From assembly GCF_002909235.1 (NCBI RefSeq), contig NZ_PHQQ01000006.1:124001-188000 (forward strand): 64,000 bases of DNA, given 5' to 3'. Shown piece after piece: positions 17,825-27,437 of this stretch. Below the pieces are notes generated by a model. It ran no database searches, was not told the origin of the DNA, and was given only the letters and a program-made list of their open reading frames with translations. The translations under genes and the position numbers were made by a program. The stretch is from Arenibacter catalasegens (GTDB lineage: Bacteria; Bacteroidota; Bacteroidia; Flavobacteriales; Flavobacteriaceae). The number at the start of each line of letters is the position of its first letter. The first letter of the stretch is position 1.

Positions 17825-19369
17825 ATGGTGAAACAAGAAGACGATTTTAAAAAAGTAATCTCGCATGCAAAGGAGTATGGATACGTTTTCCAGTCCAGCG
17901 AAATTTACGACGGACTAAGTGCCGTATACGATTATGCCCAAAATGGGGCCGAGTTAAAAAAGAACATCCGTGAATATTGGTGGAAGGCCATGGTGCAGAT
18001 GAACGATAATATTGTGGGACTTGATTCTGCTATATTAATGCACCCTACTGTATGGAAAGCCTCTGGACACGTAGATGCCTTTAATGACCCATTAATCGAT
18101 AACAAAGATTCCAAAAAAAGATATCGTGCCGATGTTTTGGTGGAGGATTATACCGCTAAAATTGAAGCCAAAATAGACAAAGAAGTTGCCAAGGCGCAAA
18201 AGCGTTTTGGGGATACTTTTGATAAAAAACAATTTTTGGAAACCAATCCAAGAGTAGTAGGTTACCAAGAGCAGATAACCACTATTTTAAAGCGATTGGG
18301 AAAATCCTTGGAGAATGAGGATTTGGTCGATGTAAAAAATTTGATCGAAGAATTGGAAATTGCCTGTCCGCTATCCGGATCGAGGAATTGGACAGAGGTG
18401 AAGCAATTTAATCTCATGTTCGGCACCAAATTGGGCGCTTCTGCCGATAGTGCCATGGACCTTTATCTAAGGCCCGAGACGGCTCAAGGTATTTTTGTTA
18501 ACTTCCTAAATGTCCAAAAGACCGGAAGAATGAAAATTCCGTTCGGGATTGCTCAGGTAGGAAAGGCCTTTAGGAACGAAATAGTTGCAAGACAGTTCAT
18601 CTTTCGCCAAAGGGAGTTTGAACAAATGGAGATGCAATTTTTTATTCGTCCCGGATCGCAAAAAGAATGGTATGAAACTTGGAAAGAAAAGCGGATGGCC
18701 TGGCATTTGTCTTTGGGATTAGGGGCAGATAACTATAGATTCCACGACCATGAGAAATTAGCCCATTATGCTGATGCAGCTGCCGATATAGAATTTAAAT
18801 TCCCGTTTGGATTTAAGGAGTTGGAAGGGATTCATTCCAGAACAGATTTCGATCTTAGCAGCCACGAAAAATTCTCAGGAAAAAAATTACAATATTTCGA
18901 CCCAGAATTGAACGAAAGTTATGTGCCCTATGTGGTTGAAACTTCAATAGGTTTGGATCGTATGTTCTTGGCCGTATTTTCAAACTCCTTGGTGGAGGAG
19001 GAATTAGAGAACAATACTACTAGAACAGTACTTAAATTACCGTCTGTTTTAGCACCGAACAAGGCAGCAGTTTTTCCCTTGGTAAAAAAGGATGGTCTGC
19101 CGGAATTGGCCCAAGAAATCATTGAAGACCTTAAATGGGATTTTAATGTGGTATATGATGAAAAGGATGCTGTAGGGCGCCGTTACAGAAGACAGGATGC
19201 CAATGGTACCCCATTTTGCATTACGGTGGACCACCAATCCTTGGAGGATAATACAGTTACCATACGCCATAGGGATACCATGGAACAACAACGAGTGGCC
19301 ATTACGGATCTAAAGGGGATTATTCATAAGGAAGTGGATATGAAAAGCTGGTTGAAAAGAATGGAGTAG
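17825..19369 (+). CDS. glyS: glycine--tRNA ligase
   Basis: The 514-residue class II aminoacyl-tRNA synthetase is of the eukaryote/archaeon-like alpha2 type used in Bacteroidota. The N-terminal YGYVFQSSEIYDG region, motif 2 (AFRNEI with RQREFEQMEMQFF), and motif 3 (SIGLDRMF) are intact. A C-terminal anticodon-binding domain follows (about 405-510). The length is normal. It is followed by a shared bidirectional terminator. Confidence 0.97.
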   Translation: MVKQEDDFKKVISHAKEYGYVFQSSEIYDGLSAVYDYAQNGAELKKNIREYWWKAMVQMNDNIVGLDSAILMHPTVWKASGHVDAFNDPLIDNKDSKKRYRADVLVEDYTAKIEAKIDKEVAKAQKRFGDTFDKKQFLETNPRVVGYQEQITTILKRLGKSLENEDLVDVKNLIEELEIACPLSGSRNWTEVKQFNLMFGTKLGASADSAMDLYLRPETAQGIFVNFLNVQKTGRMKIPFGIAQVGKAFRNEIVARQFIFRQREFEQMEMQFFIRPGSQKEWYETWKEKRMAWHLSLGLGADNYRFHDHEKLAHYADAAADIEFKFPFGFKELEGIHSRTDFDLSSHEKFSGKKLQYFDPELNESYVPYVVETSIGLDRMFLAVFSNSLVEEELENNTTRTVLKLPSVLAPNKAAVFPLVKKDGLPELAQEIIEDLKWDFNVVYDEKDAVGRRYRRQDANGTPFCITVDHQSLEDNTVTIRHRDTMEQQRVAITDLKGIIHKEVDMKSWLKRME

Positions 19370-19393
19370 TTCCGTAATCTATAAGAAATTAAA

Positions 19394-19425
19394 GGTCCAA
19401 TAAACTAACGTATTGGGCCTTTTTT
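19394..19425 (+). terminator. intrinsic terminator between glyS and the convergent TonB receptor
   Basis: GGTCCAATA (19394-19402) pairs with TATTGGGCC (19411-19419), one G-U pair, across an 8-base loop. Six T follow on the plus strand. A short A-run before the stem could let it also stop the minus-strand receptor transcript. Confidence 0.8.
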
Positions 19426-19433
19426 CATTTGGC

Positions 19434-21515
19434 TTAAAGTGAATACCCCAATCGTAAACTACCATAGTAGTTTCTGTCGTTTCCGGGATAGTAATACCTA
19501 GGCTCGGCCCCGCCAAACCCTGTTGTGTTTATAAGAACGGATTGAGCATAGTTGACATCGAAGATATTGTTGATGCCAAAAGCGATGTCCATTGATAGAT
19601 TTTTCCCCAATTGTTTTTTATAACCCACCTTAGTATTAATTACATTAAATGCGGAACTGTAGAGACTATTGGCATCCGTTAATGGAATTTCTCCCACATA
19701 TTGATGGGTAGTATACCAGTAAAACCTATTGTTAAGTTGGGCCTGTAGGCCAGAATTTAATCTGTGTTTGGGAACTCCGGTCAATGGATTTCCGGAATAA
19801 TTGTTGTCCTCGTCCACAAAGGTCACAAAACTGTGGTTGTTTAAAGTATAGCTGATAAAGGGAGTAATCCTAAATTTTGAAGTAATATCCAAATTATATT
19901 CGGCTTCCAATTCTAGGCCCTGATGTTGGGTCTTACCAGCATTTTTACCCACATATTGATCCTCGCCAACCCTTTGTGCCACTAAAAGATTTTTGATATC
20001 CATTCTATAAATGGCAATGTTCATGTTTAATTTTCTGTCCAGCAAAAGTAATCTAGTGCCAATTTCATAATTCGTACCTGTCTCTTGGGCAATATCTGGG
20101 TTAATTACCCCATCTGGAGTAAGTGTTTCTTCCAAAGTAGGGTTGGAAAATCCTCGACTTATATTGGCGTAAAGTGAATTTACTTCCGAAAAACTGTAGT
20201 TGAGGTTTAAGCTGGGTAAAACAATGGCTTTAAAATTCCTTTCCGCACTCCTATTGCTAGGCCCTTGATTAAATTCATCCCTAAAATCGTAATAAGTCTT
20301 GTTAACGTTTAATCCAATTTGTGTGTAAAAGTCCTTAGCTAGGGGAATAAGTATATTCCCAAAAGCATTGAACTGCCGCCTAAATTCCTTGTTTTCGGCA
20401 AATTGATCGCCTTGTAGGCTTCCTTGCCCATTATTTTCTTGATATAGATTTTCGAATTCGCTCCACTGGTATTCATCTTTGTATAATTCTGCACCAAAAT
20501 TATAATCGATCTTAGTTTTATTGGCAATCCATTCACCGGCAAATTTTGTCCTAAAGCCGTATCCATGAGTGTATTCATCCAAAATCCCAAAAGGTCTGGG
20601 TTCGTAGTGATCCAGATAGGAATAGAAAATACTACTTGTGTTTTTTAATTTATCTGAAATGGAGTGATTTAAGGTCAGCCCTGCCAGGCTATATTTGTTG
20701 TCCTCATAACCTTTGGACGATTTCCATGTAAAAGCGGCCTTCGATGGGTTTTCCTTAAAATCGGTTTCCCCCAAAGAACTAGGGATCTGCGCGTTATAAT
20801 CTACATGGTTAAAGAGAAGCCCAATATTTGTTTTGGCGCTTATTTGGTAATTGGCATCCACGAGAACACCTTCACGTTGAAATCTATTATTTTCTCTGTA
20901 GCCATCTGTCTCCAAATAGCCATAATGCACATTTAGTGCAATCTTATTCTCCTTAAGGCTAAATTGGAGGTTATTTTTTAAAAGGTTGTAGGAACCAATG
21001 GTGAAGTTGTTTCTAAAGTAGGTAGCCCCATCATTGGGTTGTTTGGAATTCAGCAAAATGGCCCCTCCTAAATTGGCCCCAAAATTAGTGGCTTTTGGCC
21101 CTTTGATCACCTCTACCGAGCTCAGATTTTCCAGATCGAAGGATTCTATAGTGGAGAAGCCAGAACCATTTGTAATCGGAATATCATTGTAGTATAGTCG
21201 CAGTTTATCCGTCCCGAACAAGGTTCTTGCACCAACTCCTCGGATGGTAATCCTATTGGTGTTTAATGCTCCGGACAATATATACACGCCAGATACCTGA
21301 TTTATAGCTGAAACCATATCAACGGGACTAAAGTTCTGAAATACCTTGGTGCCAATAATTTTGGTTGCAATTATACCATTGCCTGAAGAGGATTGTAGGG
21401 AGTCCAAAAGGATAATTTCATCCAATTCCGTGATGCTGTCTGTTTGTACAGGTACTTGAGCGGAGGTTGTCAAGATAAAAAGAAGGGTAAATAGTAAACT
21501 AAGGGAGAATTTCAT
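19434..21515 (-). CDS. TonB-dependent receptor without carboxypeptidase-like domain (FecA/siderophore style)
   Basis: From the ATG at 21515 the protein is about 693 residues. It has a signal peptide ending TSAQ and a TonB box-like LDEIILLDS. A plug domain carries RITIRGVGARTLFG and SVEVIKGPKATNFGANLGGAI. The barrel ends in RLGYSL. An upstream TTG at 21536 would add seven residues and is less likely. The plain plug-plus-barrel design, similar to iron-siderophore or vitamin B12 receptors, contrasts with the other receptors in this window. The substrate is not evident. It is a single-gene unit divergent from xth. Confidence 0.9.
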   Translation of the reverse strand: MKFSLSLLFTLLFILTTSAQVPVQTDSITELDEIILLDSLQSSSGNGIIATKIIGTKVFQNFSPVDMVSAINQVSGVYILSGALNTNRITIRGVGARTLFGTDKLRLYYNDIPITNGSGFSTIESFDLENLSSVEVIKGPKATNFGANLGGAILLNSKQPNDGATYFRNNFTIGSYNLLKNNLQFSLKENKIALNVHYGYLETDGYRENNRFQREGVLVDANYQISAKTNIGLLFNHVDYNAQIPSSLGETDFKENPSKAAFTWKSSKGYEDNKYSLAGLTLNHSISDKLKNTSSIFYSYLDHYEPRPFGILDEYTHGYGFRTKFAGEWIANKTKIDYNFGAELYKDEYQWSEFENLYQENNGQGSLQGDQFAENKEFRRQFNAFGNILIPLAKDFYTQIGLNVNKTYYDFRDEFNQGPSNRSAERNFKAIVLPSLNLNYSFSEVNSLYANISRGFSNPTLEETLTPDGVINPDIAQETGTNYEIGTRLLLLDRKLNMNIAIYRMDIKNLLVAQRVGEDQYVGKNAGKTQHQGLELEAEYNLDITSKFRITPFISYTLNNHSFVTFVDEDNNYSGNPLTGVPKHRLNSGLQAQLNNRFYWYTTHQYVGEIPLTDANSLYSSAFNVINTKVGYKKQLGKNLSMDIAFGINNIFDVNYAQSVLINTTGFGGAEPRYYYPGNDRNYYGSLRLGYSL

Positions 21516-21714
21516 CAAAATAATAATAAGCCCCAAACTTAAGTATTATTATCTAATTTTTTGATCATTTTTACTGAATCTAGAGAATGTACACCTTAAA
21601 CGGCCGTAAAATTCTTAACTATATCGATAGACCTTTTTGGTTACAAAAAACATTAACTATTTTTAGCCCGATTTTGGTTTGTTTGAAGCTAAATTAAACT
21701 CTAGGTCCACCTTT

Positions 21715-21734
21715 AATGTCATTAAATGTCATTA
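21715..21734. repeat. tandem 10-base repeat in the receptor/xth intergenic region
   Basis: AATGTCATTA occurs twice head to tail. It lies 32 bases before the xth start and could be a regulator site. Chance is possible in AT-rich DNA. Confidence 0.35.
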
Positions 21735-21765
21735 CAAGGGTTGGTTGGATGTAAAAAATATTTAA

Positions 21766-22527
21766 ATGAAAATTGTTTCTTATAATGTAAATGGAATTAG
21801 GGCAGCAGTAAACAAAGGTTTTTTGGATTGGCTTGAAAGTGTAGATCCAGATGTGGTGTGTTTACAGGAGATCAAGGCCAATCGCGATCAATTGGACCTC
21901 GGCATTTTTGAGGCTTTGGGTTATCACTATCACTATTGGTACAGTGCGCAAAAGAAAGGCTACAGCGGTGTAGCCATACTAGCTAAGACACAGCCAGATC
22001 ATGTAGAATTTGGTACCGGAATAGAATATATGGATTTTGAGGGGCGAAATATTAGGGCCGATTTTAACGGCGTTTCGGTCATGAGCCTTTACTTGCCATC
22101 GGGAACCAATATTGCTCGATTGGATCATAAACTACAGTATATGGCCGATTTTCAAGAATATATAGATAAATTGAAAATAGAAAAACCGAATCTTGTTATT
22201 TGCGGGGATTACAATATTTGTCATGAGGCAATAGATATTCATGACCCGGTTAGAAACAAAAATGTTTCTGGGTTTTTACCGGCGGAAAGGGCCTGGATCA
22301 GCAATTTTATGGAAAACGGATTTATTGATAGTTTTAGGCATTTTAACCAAGAACCCGATAATTACACTTGGTGGAGCTATAGGGCAAATTCTAGGGCAAA
22401 CAATAAGGGTTGGCGACTGGATTACGGACTTGTCAGCAGCCCATTGTTGAGCAGGTTAAAACGTTCCGTTATTTTATCCAAGGCCGTTCATAGTGATCAT
22501 TGTCCTATATTGGTAGAATTGGAATAG
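21766..22527 (+). CDS. xth: exodeoxyribonuclease III / AP endonuclease
   Basis: The 253-residue cytoplasmic EEP-family enzyme repairs abasic sites. Conserved elements are SYNVNGIRAA, the metal-binding Glu in CLQEIKA, YSGVAIL, CGDYNICHEAIDIHDP, GWRLDYGLVS and the terminal SDHCPI. The NVNGIR start and the SDHCP end separate it from the secreted EEP paralogue at 4735. Length is normal. Confidence 0.95.
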   Translation: MKIVSYNVNGIRAAVNKGFLDWLESVDPDVVCLQEIKANRDQLDLGIFEALGYHYHYWYSAQKKGYSGVAILAKTQPDHVEFGTGIEYMDFEGRNIRADFNGVSVMSLYLPSGTNIARLDHKLQYMADFQEYIDKLKIEKPNLVICGDYNICHEAIDIHDPVRNKNVSGFLPAERAWISNFMENGFIDSFRHFNQEPDNYTWWSYRANSRANNKGWRLDYGLVSSPLLSRLKRSVILSKAVHSDHCPILVELE

Positions 22528-22578
22528 TCCACATGCCATTTTTAAAATTAAATAGATAATAAATAGTTATTGTACCAA

Positions 22579-23619
22579 ATGAAATACACAAACCTCCCCC
22601 ATACAGATGTTGAAGTTAGCAAAATATGCCTAGGCACTATGACCTGGGGGAATCAAAATACGGAGGAGGAAGGTCACCAACAAATGGACTATGCCCTGGA
22701 ACAGGGGGTTAATTTTTTTGATACGGCCGAATTGTACCCCATACCGGCGGCCAAGGAACGCTATGCCGATACGGAGAGGATTATTGGCACTTGGTTTAAA
22801 AAGAAAAGAAACCGGGATAAGATTATTTTGGCTTCAAAAATCGTAGGTAAGGCGGAAATGACAAAGTTCATTAGAACAACAGGGATAAATCGTGAAACCA
22901 TAAAATTGGCCGTGGAGGGAAGTCTCACGCGTTTGCAAACAGACTATCTGGATCTATATCAGTTGCACTGGCCTGATCGTACTACCAATTATTTTGGAAA
23001 AAGGGGATATAAACATAGTATCACTGACCATTGGGAAGACAATATCCATCAGATATTGGAAACCTTAAGAGACTTGGTTCGCGAGGGTAAAATTAGACAT
23101 GTGGGTGTTTCCAATGAAACTCCATGGGGGGCCATGAGGTACTTGGAGGAAAGTAAGGTACATGCTAGTTTGCCCAGAATGATTACCATACAGAACCCGT
23201 ATAACCTTTTAAACAGACTTTTTGAAGTTGGTTTGGCCGAAATATCCCATCGTGAAGATTTAGGACTATTAGCCTATTCACCTTTGGGTTTTGGGACTTT
23301 AAGCGGCAAATATTTGGGAAGTAGGAAACCGGAGAATGGCAGGATTACCCTTTTTCCAAATTACAATAGATATAGTAGTGATACAGCGGTTAAAGCAACC
23401 CAGAAATATTTTGAATTGGCCCAGGCGAACGGTTTGTCATTGACACAAATGGCACTTGCCTTTGTAAATTCAAGACCATTTCTAACGTCTAATATAATTG
23501 GAGCCACCACAATGAATCAGTTAACGGAAAATATTGGCAGCATAGATATACAATTAAACGAGGAAGTACTTAAGGGTATTGAGGCGATACATAATGAAAT
23601 TCCAAATCCAGCTCCTTAA
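22579..23619 (+). CDS. aldo/keto reductase (Tas-like)
   Basis: About 346 residues from the ATG at 22579; a TTG at 22570 would add three. The TIM-barrel NADPH-dependent reductase shows the catalytic tetrad regions: Asp in FFDTAELYP, Tyr in ERYADTERI, Lys in LASKIVGKAEM and His in LYQLHWPDR. GVSNETPWGAM and the C-terminal IIGATTMNQLTEN are typical of the Tas group. The physiological substrate is unknown. A small membrane-protein frame follows 4 bases after the stop. Confidence 0.92.
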   Translation: MKYTNLPHTDVEVSKICLGTMTWGNQNTEEEGHQQMDYALEQGVNFFDTAELYPIPAAKERYADTERIIGTWFKKKRNRDKIILASKIVGKAEMTKFIRTTGINRETIKLAVEGSLTRLQTDYLDLYQLHWPDRTTNYFGKRGYKHSITDHWEDNIHQILETLRDLVREGKIRHVGVSNETPWGAMRYLEESKVHASLPRMITIQNPYNLLNRLFEVGLAEISHREDLGLLAYSPLGFGTLSGKYLGSRKPENGRITLFPNYNRYSSDTAVKATQKYFELAQANGLSLTQMALAFVNSRPFLTSNIIGATTMNQLTENIGSIDIQLNEEVLKGIEAIHNEIPNPAP

Positions 23620-23623
23620 CATT

Positions 23624-23731
23624 ATGATGACGATTAATTTTTTAAAAGTAGGTTTCGGGCAACTGGGATTAATAGTTGTCGTTATTGTATTAATGCTCGT
23701 TTTGGCAAGGATTTTTAATTCAAAAAATTAG
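23624..23731 (+). CDS. possible 35-residue single-helix membrane protein
   Basis: An ATG frame begins 4 bases after the aldo/keto reductase stop. It encodes a short N-terminus, one strong hydrophobic helix (LGLIVVVIVLMLVLA) and a basic C-terminal tail ending RIFNSKN. The hydrophobic core and the spacing after an upstream gene support a real small protein translated by coupling. It ends 9 bases before the convergent radA stop. Confidence 0.5.
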   Translation: MMTINFLKVGFGQLGLIVVVIVLMLVLARIFNSKN

Positions 23732-23739
23732 GGATCTGT

Positions 23740-25101
23740 TTAGGAGAACAGGCTACTGGCAACATCCTCTATCCTTGCCGCCAATTGAATTCGGATTTGG
23801 GTATTTTTTAATGTAATCTTATTGTTTTTGGAGACATAGATTGTACTGAAACCTAATTTTTCTGCTTCCAGGATGCGCTGATCTATTCTCTGAACGGGCC
23901 TTATTTCACCTGCCAGACCTACTTCTGCAGCAAAACACACGCCTTTTTCAATAGGAATGTCCTCGTTGCTAGAGAGTATGGCTGCAATTACTGCTAGATC
24001 AATTGCCGGATCATCCACGGATATTCCCCCCGTAATATTGAGAAAAACGTCTTTTGCCGCTAATTTAAATCCGGCTCTTTTTTCTAGGACTGCTAGAAGC
24101 ATATTTAAGCGCTTTGCATTATAACCCGTGGTGGAACGTTGAGGTGTTCCATAAACGGCTGTACTTACCAAGGCCTGTATTTCAATCATTAGAGGGCGCA
24201 TACCCTCTACAGTGGACGCAATGGACGTTCCGCTTAATCCTTCGTCGTTCTTGGAAATTAAAATTTCGGAGGGATTGTTTACTTCGCGCAACCCACTACC
24301 CTGCATTTCATAAATGCCCAATTCGGAAGTAGATCCAAATCTGTTTTTAAGGGACCTCAAGATCCGGTACACATAATTTCTATCACCTTCAAATTGCAAT
24401 ACGGTATCTACCATATGCTCCAATATTTTTGGTCCGGCTATGGTGCCGTCTTTTGTGATGTGCCCAATTAGGATAACCGGAGTGTTGGTTTCTTTGGCAA
24501 ATTTTATAAGTTCAGCAGTGCATTCCTTAATTTGGGAAATGCTACCAGCTGAAGATTCAATATAATCGGTATGAAGGGTTTGTATGGAGTCTATAACCAC
24601 GATATCGGGCTCTGTGGCCTCGATCTGGCGGAAAATATTTTGTGTTTTGGTCTCGGTCAGTATAAAACAAGTTTCACTATTGGGATGTATACGATCCGCC
24701 CGCATTTTAATCTGTTTTTGGCTTTCTTCCCCTGAAACGTATAAGGTTTTATACGGGAGTTTAAGCGCAATTTGTAACATTAAAGTGCTTTTTCCCACTC
24801 CCGGCTCTCCACCTAAAAGCGTTAATGAGCCAGGGACCAAGCCGCCACCAAGGACTCTGTTAAATTCTAAATCGAAGGTGTTGAGCCTAATTTCCTTGTC
24901 GGAGCTAATTTCGTTGACTCTTAATGGTGTTGCAACTTTTTTGGTGGGTTGGGAAGAACTTTTCCAGGAAACTTTTTCCTCTTTCTGAATAACTTCTTCT
25001 ACTATGGTATTCCATTCTTTACAGGAGCCACATTGCCCCACCCACTTGGCATATTGCGTTCCGCAGTTCTGACAAAAAAATGCCGTTTTTGTTTTGGCCA
25101 T
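23740..25101 (-). CDS. radA: DNA repair protein RadA (Sms)
   Basis: The 453-residue protein has the N-terminal zinc finger C10xxC13...C24xxC27, a RecA-like ATPase with Walker A GGEPGVGKST, the RadA-specific KNRFG motif (LKNRFGSTSELG), and a C-terminal Lon protease-like domain. It drives branch migration in recombination. Length is typical. Confidence 0.97.
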   Translation of the reverse strand: MAKTKTAFFCQNCGTQYAKWVGQCGSCKEWNTIVEEVIQKEEKVSWKSSSQPTKKVATPLRVNEISSDKEIRLNTFDLEFNRVLGGGLVPGSLTLLGGEPGVGKSTLMLQIALKLPYKTLYVSGEESQKQIKMRADRIHPNSETCFILTETKTQNIFRQIEATEPDIVVIDSIQTLHTDYIESSAGSISQIKECTAELIKFAKETNTPVILIGHITKDGTIAGPKILEHMVDTVLQFEGDRNYVYRILRSLKNRFGSTSELGIYEMQGSGLREVNNPSEILISKNDEGLSGTSIASTVEGMRPLMIEIQALVSTAVYGTPQRSTTGYNAKRLNMLLAVLEKRAGFKLAAKDVFLNITGGISVDDPAIDLAVIAAILSSNEDIPIEKGVCFAAEVGLAGEIRPVQRIDQRILEAEKLGFSTIYVSKNNKITLKNTQIRIQLAARIEDVASSLFS

Positions 25102-25301
25102 TGTTTACTATAAGCTTTGTGCTAAGGTAGTAAGAAGTTTGAAAAATAAAATGGGATTTGCGGACTTAGATCAAAATGATGCTAACAACATTTTGGGTTA
25201 TACCATAGGGATATTGATTATTTGCGCTCTAGGGATTTTCAAATTTATCCTTTTCAAAAAACCCAGGATTTCAGTTTTTGTTTTATTGGAATTGCACTTC
25301 T

Positions 25302-26444
25302 TTAGTATCCAAAATCAGCTTTTAGGGCATCAATTTTTTCTAATGCCATCTCTTTGGTGAGAAAATCTATTTCTTCCATACCAAAAGCTTTTTCAAAGGT
25401 TCTGAGCGCTTTTTTGGGTTCGCCCAATTGTTCATAATATTCCCCTTCAAAATAAAACCCCAACATAGTATTTGGATACTCTTTTTTACACAGATCGGAC
25501 AATGGCTTAAGGGATTCAAAATCTTCCTTTTTCCGAGAAGCTGCGTAAATGGCCATAATGTCGTTGAGACTTGTAGTTTTTCTAAAGCCAAAAAGGTTTT
25601 CTATTGAAGATTGCTTGTCAGCCAAATAATCGAATACAGGTCCCACCGAAGTTAGAATCTTTTCTTTGTACTCTTTGGGACTTATTGGCTTGAACATTCC
25701 AAAAATATTGTCAAAGGCTTTCCCTATTCCGTAGGTGGCTACTGAAATTTGGTCTGCATTCTCGTATTTATCAAAGAAATAGTGCAAATTATCGCTGTCC
25801 ATCGCTTTTAAATTTTTATCCAGTGTCAATACCCTATTGCTATTTTCACTTCTTTCACCCTCCAAAATCAATTGATAGAAAATTTTCTTTTTCATGACCG
25901 ATAACCTGGATGGCACCCTTGTTTCCATTTCAGGGGCCAAATAAGGTGAAATGCTTATATAGGCATTGAATAGGGAATCGTCCTTAAATAGGTAGAAATT
26001 TCCAAAATTGGCGGTAATATCGTACCCCACGAACATTTTAAATGGAGCTGTGCTAAATTTGGTTTCCAAATAGGGAATAAGTTCCATTCCTAAAAATTCA
26101 AAAAATAATTTACCTTTTTCTGAGGGTAGGCCATTATCGGGCTCAAAGCCACAATCTTGATTCCTTAAATTAATTTTGGATTGATTTACGCCAACAATAA
26201 TAGCTTCTGGCATACCGTGAAAATTGCTATAAAACTTGGCATTGGCCACCACTTGATCAAACAGGTATTCTCCATCGAGCACTACGATTAACGGATATTT
26301 TTTATCTGCTGTGTAGCTCTCAGGGAAGTAGTATTGCACATCCCTACGTTCCTGTAATTTGAAGGATTCGAATATTTCCTGTGTTACTTGAGCGTTGCTG
26401 CCAAAGTATATAAACAAGGCCAATAAAGTAAAAAAACGTTGCAT
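25302..26444 (-). CDS. secreted alpha/beta hydrolase-like (esterase D type) protein with altered nucleophile elbow
   Basis: Using the ATG at 26444 (the frame extends to a TTG at 26462), the 380-residue protein has a signal peptide ending SNAQ and an esterase D-like fold (YPLIVVLDGEYLF, AIIVGVNQ, AYISISPYLAPE). At the expected nucleophile elbow the sequence is VGYDITANFG (residues 139-148). The usual GxSxG is absent, with Asp in the Ser position. TPR-like helices occupy the C-terminal ~70 residues. It may be a non-catalytic relative or use Asp. It lies just upstream of the flippase-like gene's 3' end, with a 7-base spacer, on the same strand. Confidence 0.8.
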   Translation of the reverse strand: MQRFFTLLALFIYFGSNAQVTQEIFESFKLQERRDVQYYFPESYTADKKYPLIVVLDGEYLFDQVVANAKFYSNFHGMPEAIIVGVNQSKINLRNQDCGFEPDNGLPSEKGKLFFEFLGMELIPYLETKFSTAPFKMFVGYDITANFGNFYLFKDDSLFNAYISISPYLAPEMETRVPSRLSVMKKKIFYQLILEGERSENSNRVLTLDKNLKAMDSDNLHYFFDKYENADQISVATYGIGKAFDNIFGMFKPISPKEYKEKILTSVGPVFDYLADKQSSIENLFGFRKTTSLNDIMAIYAASRKKEDFESLKPLSDLCKKEYPNTMLGFYFEGEYYEQLGEPKKALRTFEKAFGMEEIDFLTKEMALEKIDALKADFGY

Positions 26445-26469
26445 AGAACAGTATTTGGGCAATAGAAGA

Positions 26470-27435
26470 CTATTTGTTTCTGTTCCATAACGGTAAAATC
26501 AGAAAAGATATTGCGCCAAAAACCACTACCATTAAAGTTTGTGAAATCCACATTATCCATCCAAAAGCATCTCCAGACACCTTGCTTATGCCAAAAATTG
26601 CCAATGCACTGCTTACGGCGATGGGATAAATGCCTATTCCCCCATTGGTGGCAGACATGGCAAAGGCTCCGGCAACAAAGGCGACCAATAACTGGCTAAT
26701 ACTGAGATCTATGGTTTCCAAAACGGTATATTTTATCACCCAGAACATGGCAATATAGGCGAGCCATATAAATAGGGTATGAAAAACAAAACCCCATTTA
26801 TTCTTCATTCTAAAGATACTAAGGATACCATCCAAAAGACCTTTTAAAAATAATCTCAATTTTACGGCCAATTTTGATTTGGATTTTTTTACCAGATATA
26901 TCATTAAGGCCATGCCTAAAATTGCAGAACCCAACAATATGGATAGTAGTACAAGATTAATCCCCTTTTGCTCGAGGAAACCCCAGATAATTTCAGTTTG
27001 TAAAAACAGGGCAATACCAACTATCAAAAATAGCATAATCAGGTCTATAACCCTCTCCGTTACTATAGTTCCAAACCCTTTTTCAAAAGGGACATGCTCG
27101 TAAGTAGCCAATGCCGTGGCCCTTAGTATTTCTCCTGATCTTGGTATGCCCAAATTTGTAAAATAGGCAGTTAAAATGATCAATATATTGTTGAATAATT
27201 TTGGTCTAAAGCCTAGCGGTTCTAATAAATAATTCCATCTTATGGCTCTGGATAGGTGGGTAAGGATACCTAAAAAAATGGATATACCGACCCAAAATAG
27301 GTCGGCATTTTTTATATAATGTATTATTTCATCCCTATCCTCTTCAGAGGTGGAATTGTATGAATACCAAACTAAAAACACGCCCAATAATATAGGAAGA
27401 AATGTTTTTAAGGTTTTCTTTATGGAAGACTTCAA
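26470..27435 (-). CDS. lysylphosphatidylglycerol synthase TM region / flippase-like membrane protein
   Basis: The 321-residue integral membrane protein has about eight hydrophobic helices. The family motif area is LTHLSRAIRWNYLLEP, followed by NLGIPRSGEILRATAL and FGTIVTERVIDL, which match the UPF0104/LPG_synthase_TM family. It lacks the soluble aminoacyl-transferase domain, so it is more likely a lipid flippase-like protein than a synthase. It follows panD by 2 bases, indicating an operon. Confidence 0.88.
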   Translation of the reverse strand: MKSSIKKTLKTFLPILLGVFLVWYSYNSTSEEDRDEIIHYIKNADLFWVGISIFLGILTHLSRAIRWNYLLEPLGFRPKLFNNILIILTAYFTNLGIPRSGEILRATALATYEHVPFEKGFGTIVTERVIDLIMLFLIVGIALFLQTEIIWGFLEQKGINLVLLSILLGSAILGMALMIYLVKKSKSKLAVKLRLFLKGLLDGILSIFRMKNKWGFVFHTLFIWLAYIAMFWVIKYTVLETIDLSISQLLVAFVAGAFAMSATNGGIGIYPIAVSSALAIFGISKVSGDAFGWIMWISQTLMVVVFGAISFLILPLWNRNK

Positions 27436-27437
27436 AA

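Noticed and set aside
25094-25360. 88-codon plus-strand frame between radA and the hydrolase gene, with one hydrophobic segment
   Set aside because: It overlaps the start of radA and the 3' end of the hydrolase gene, has no family resemblance, and occupies the radA promoter region.
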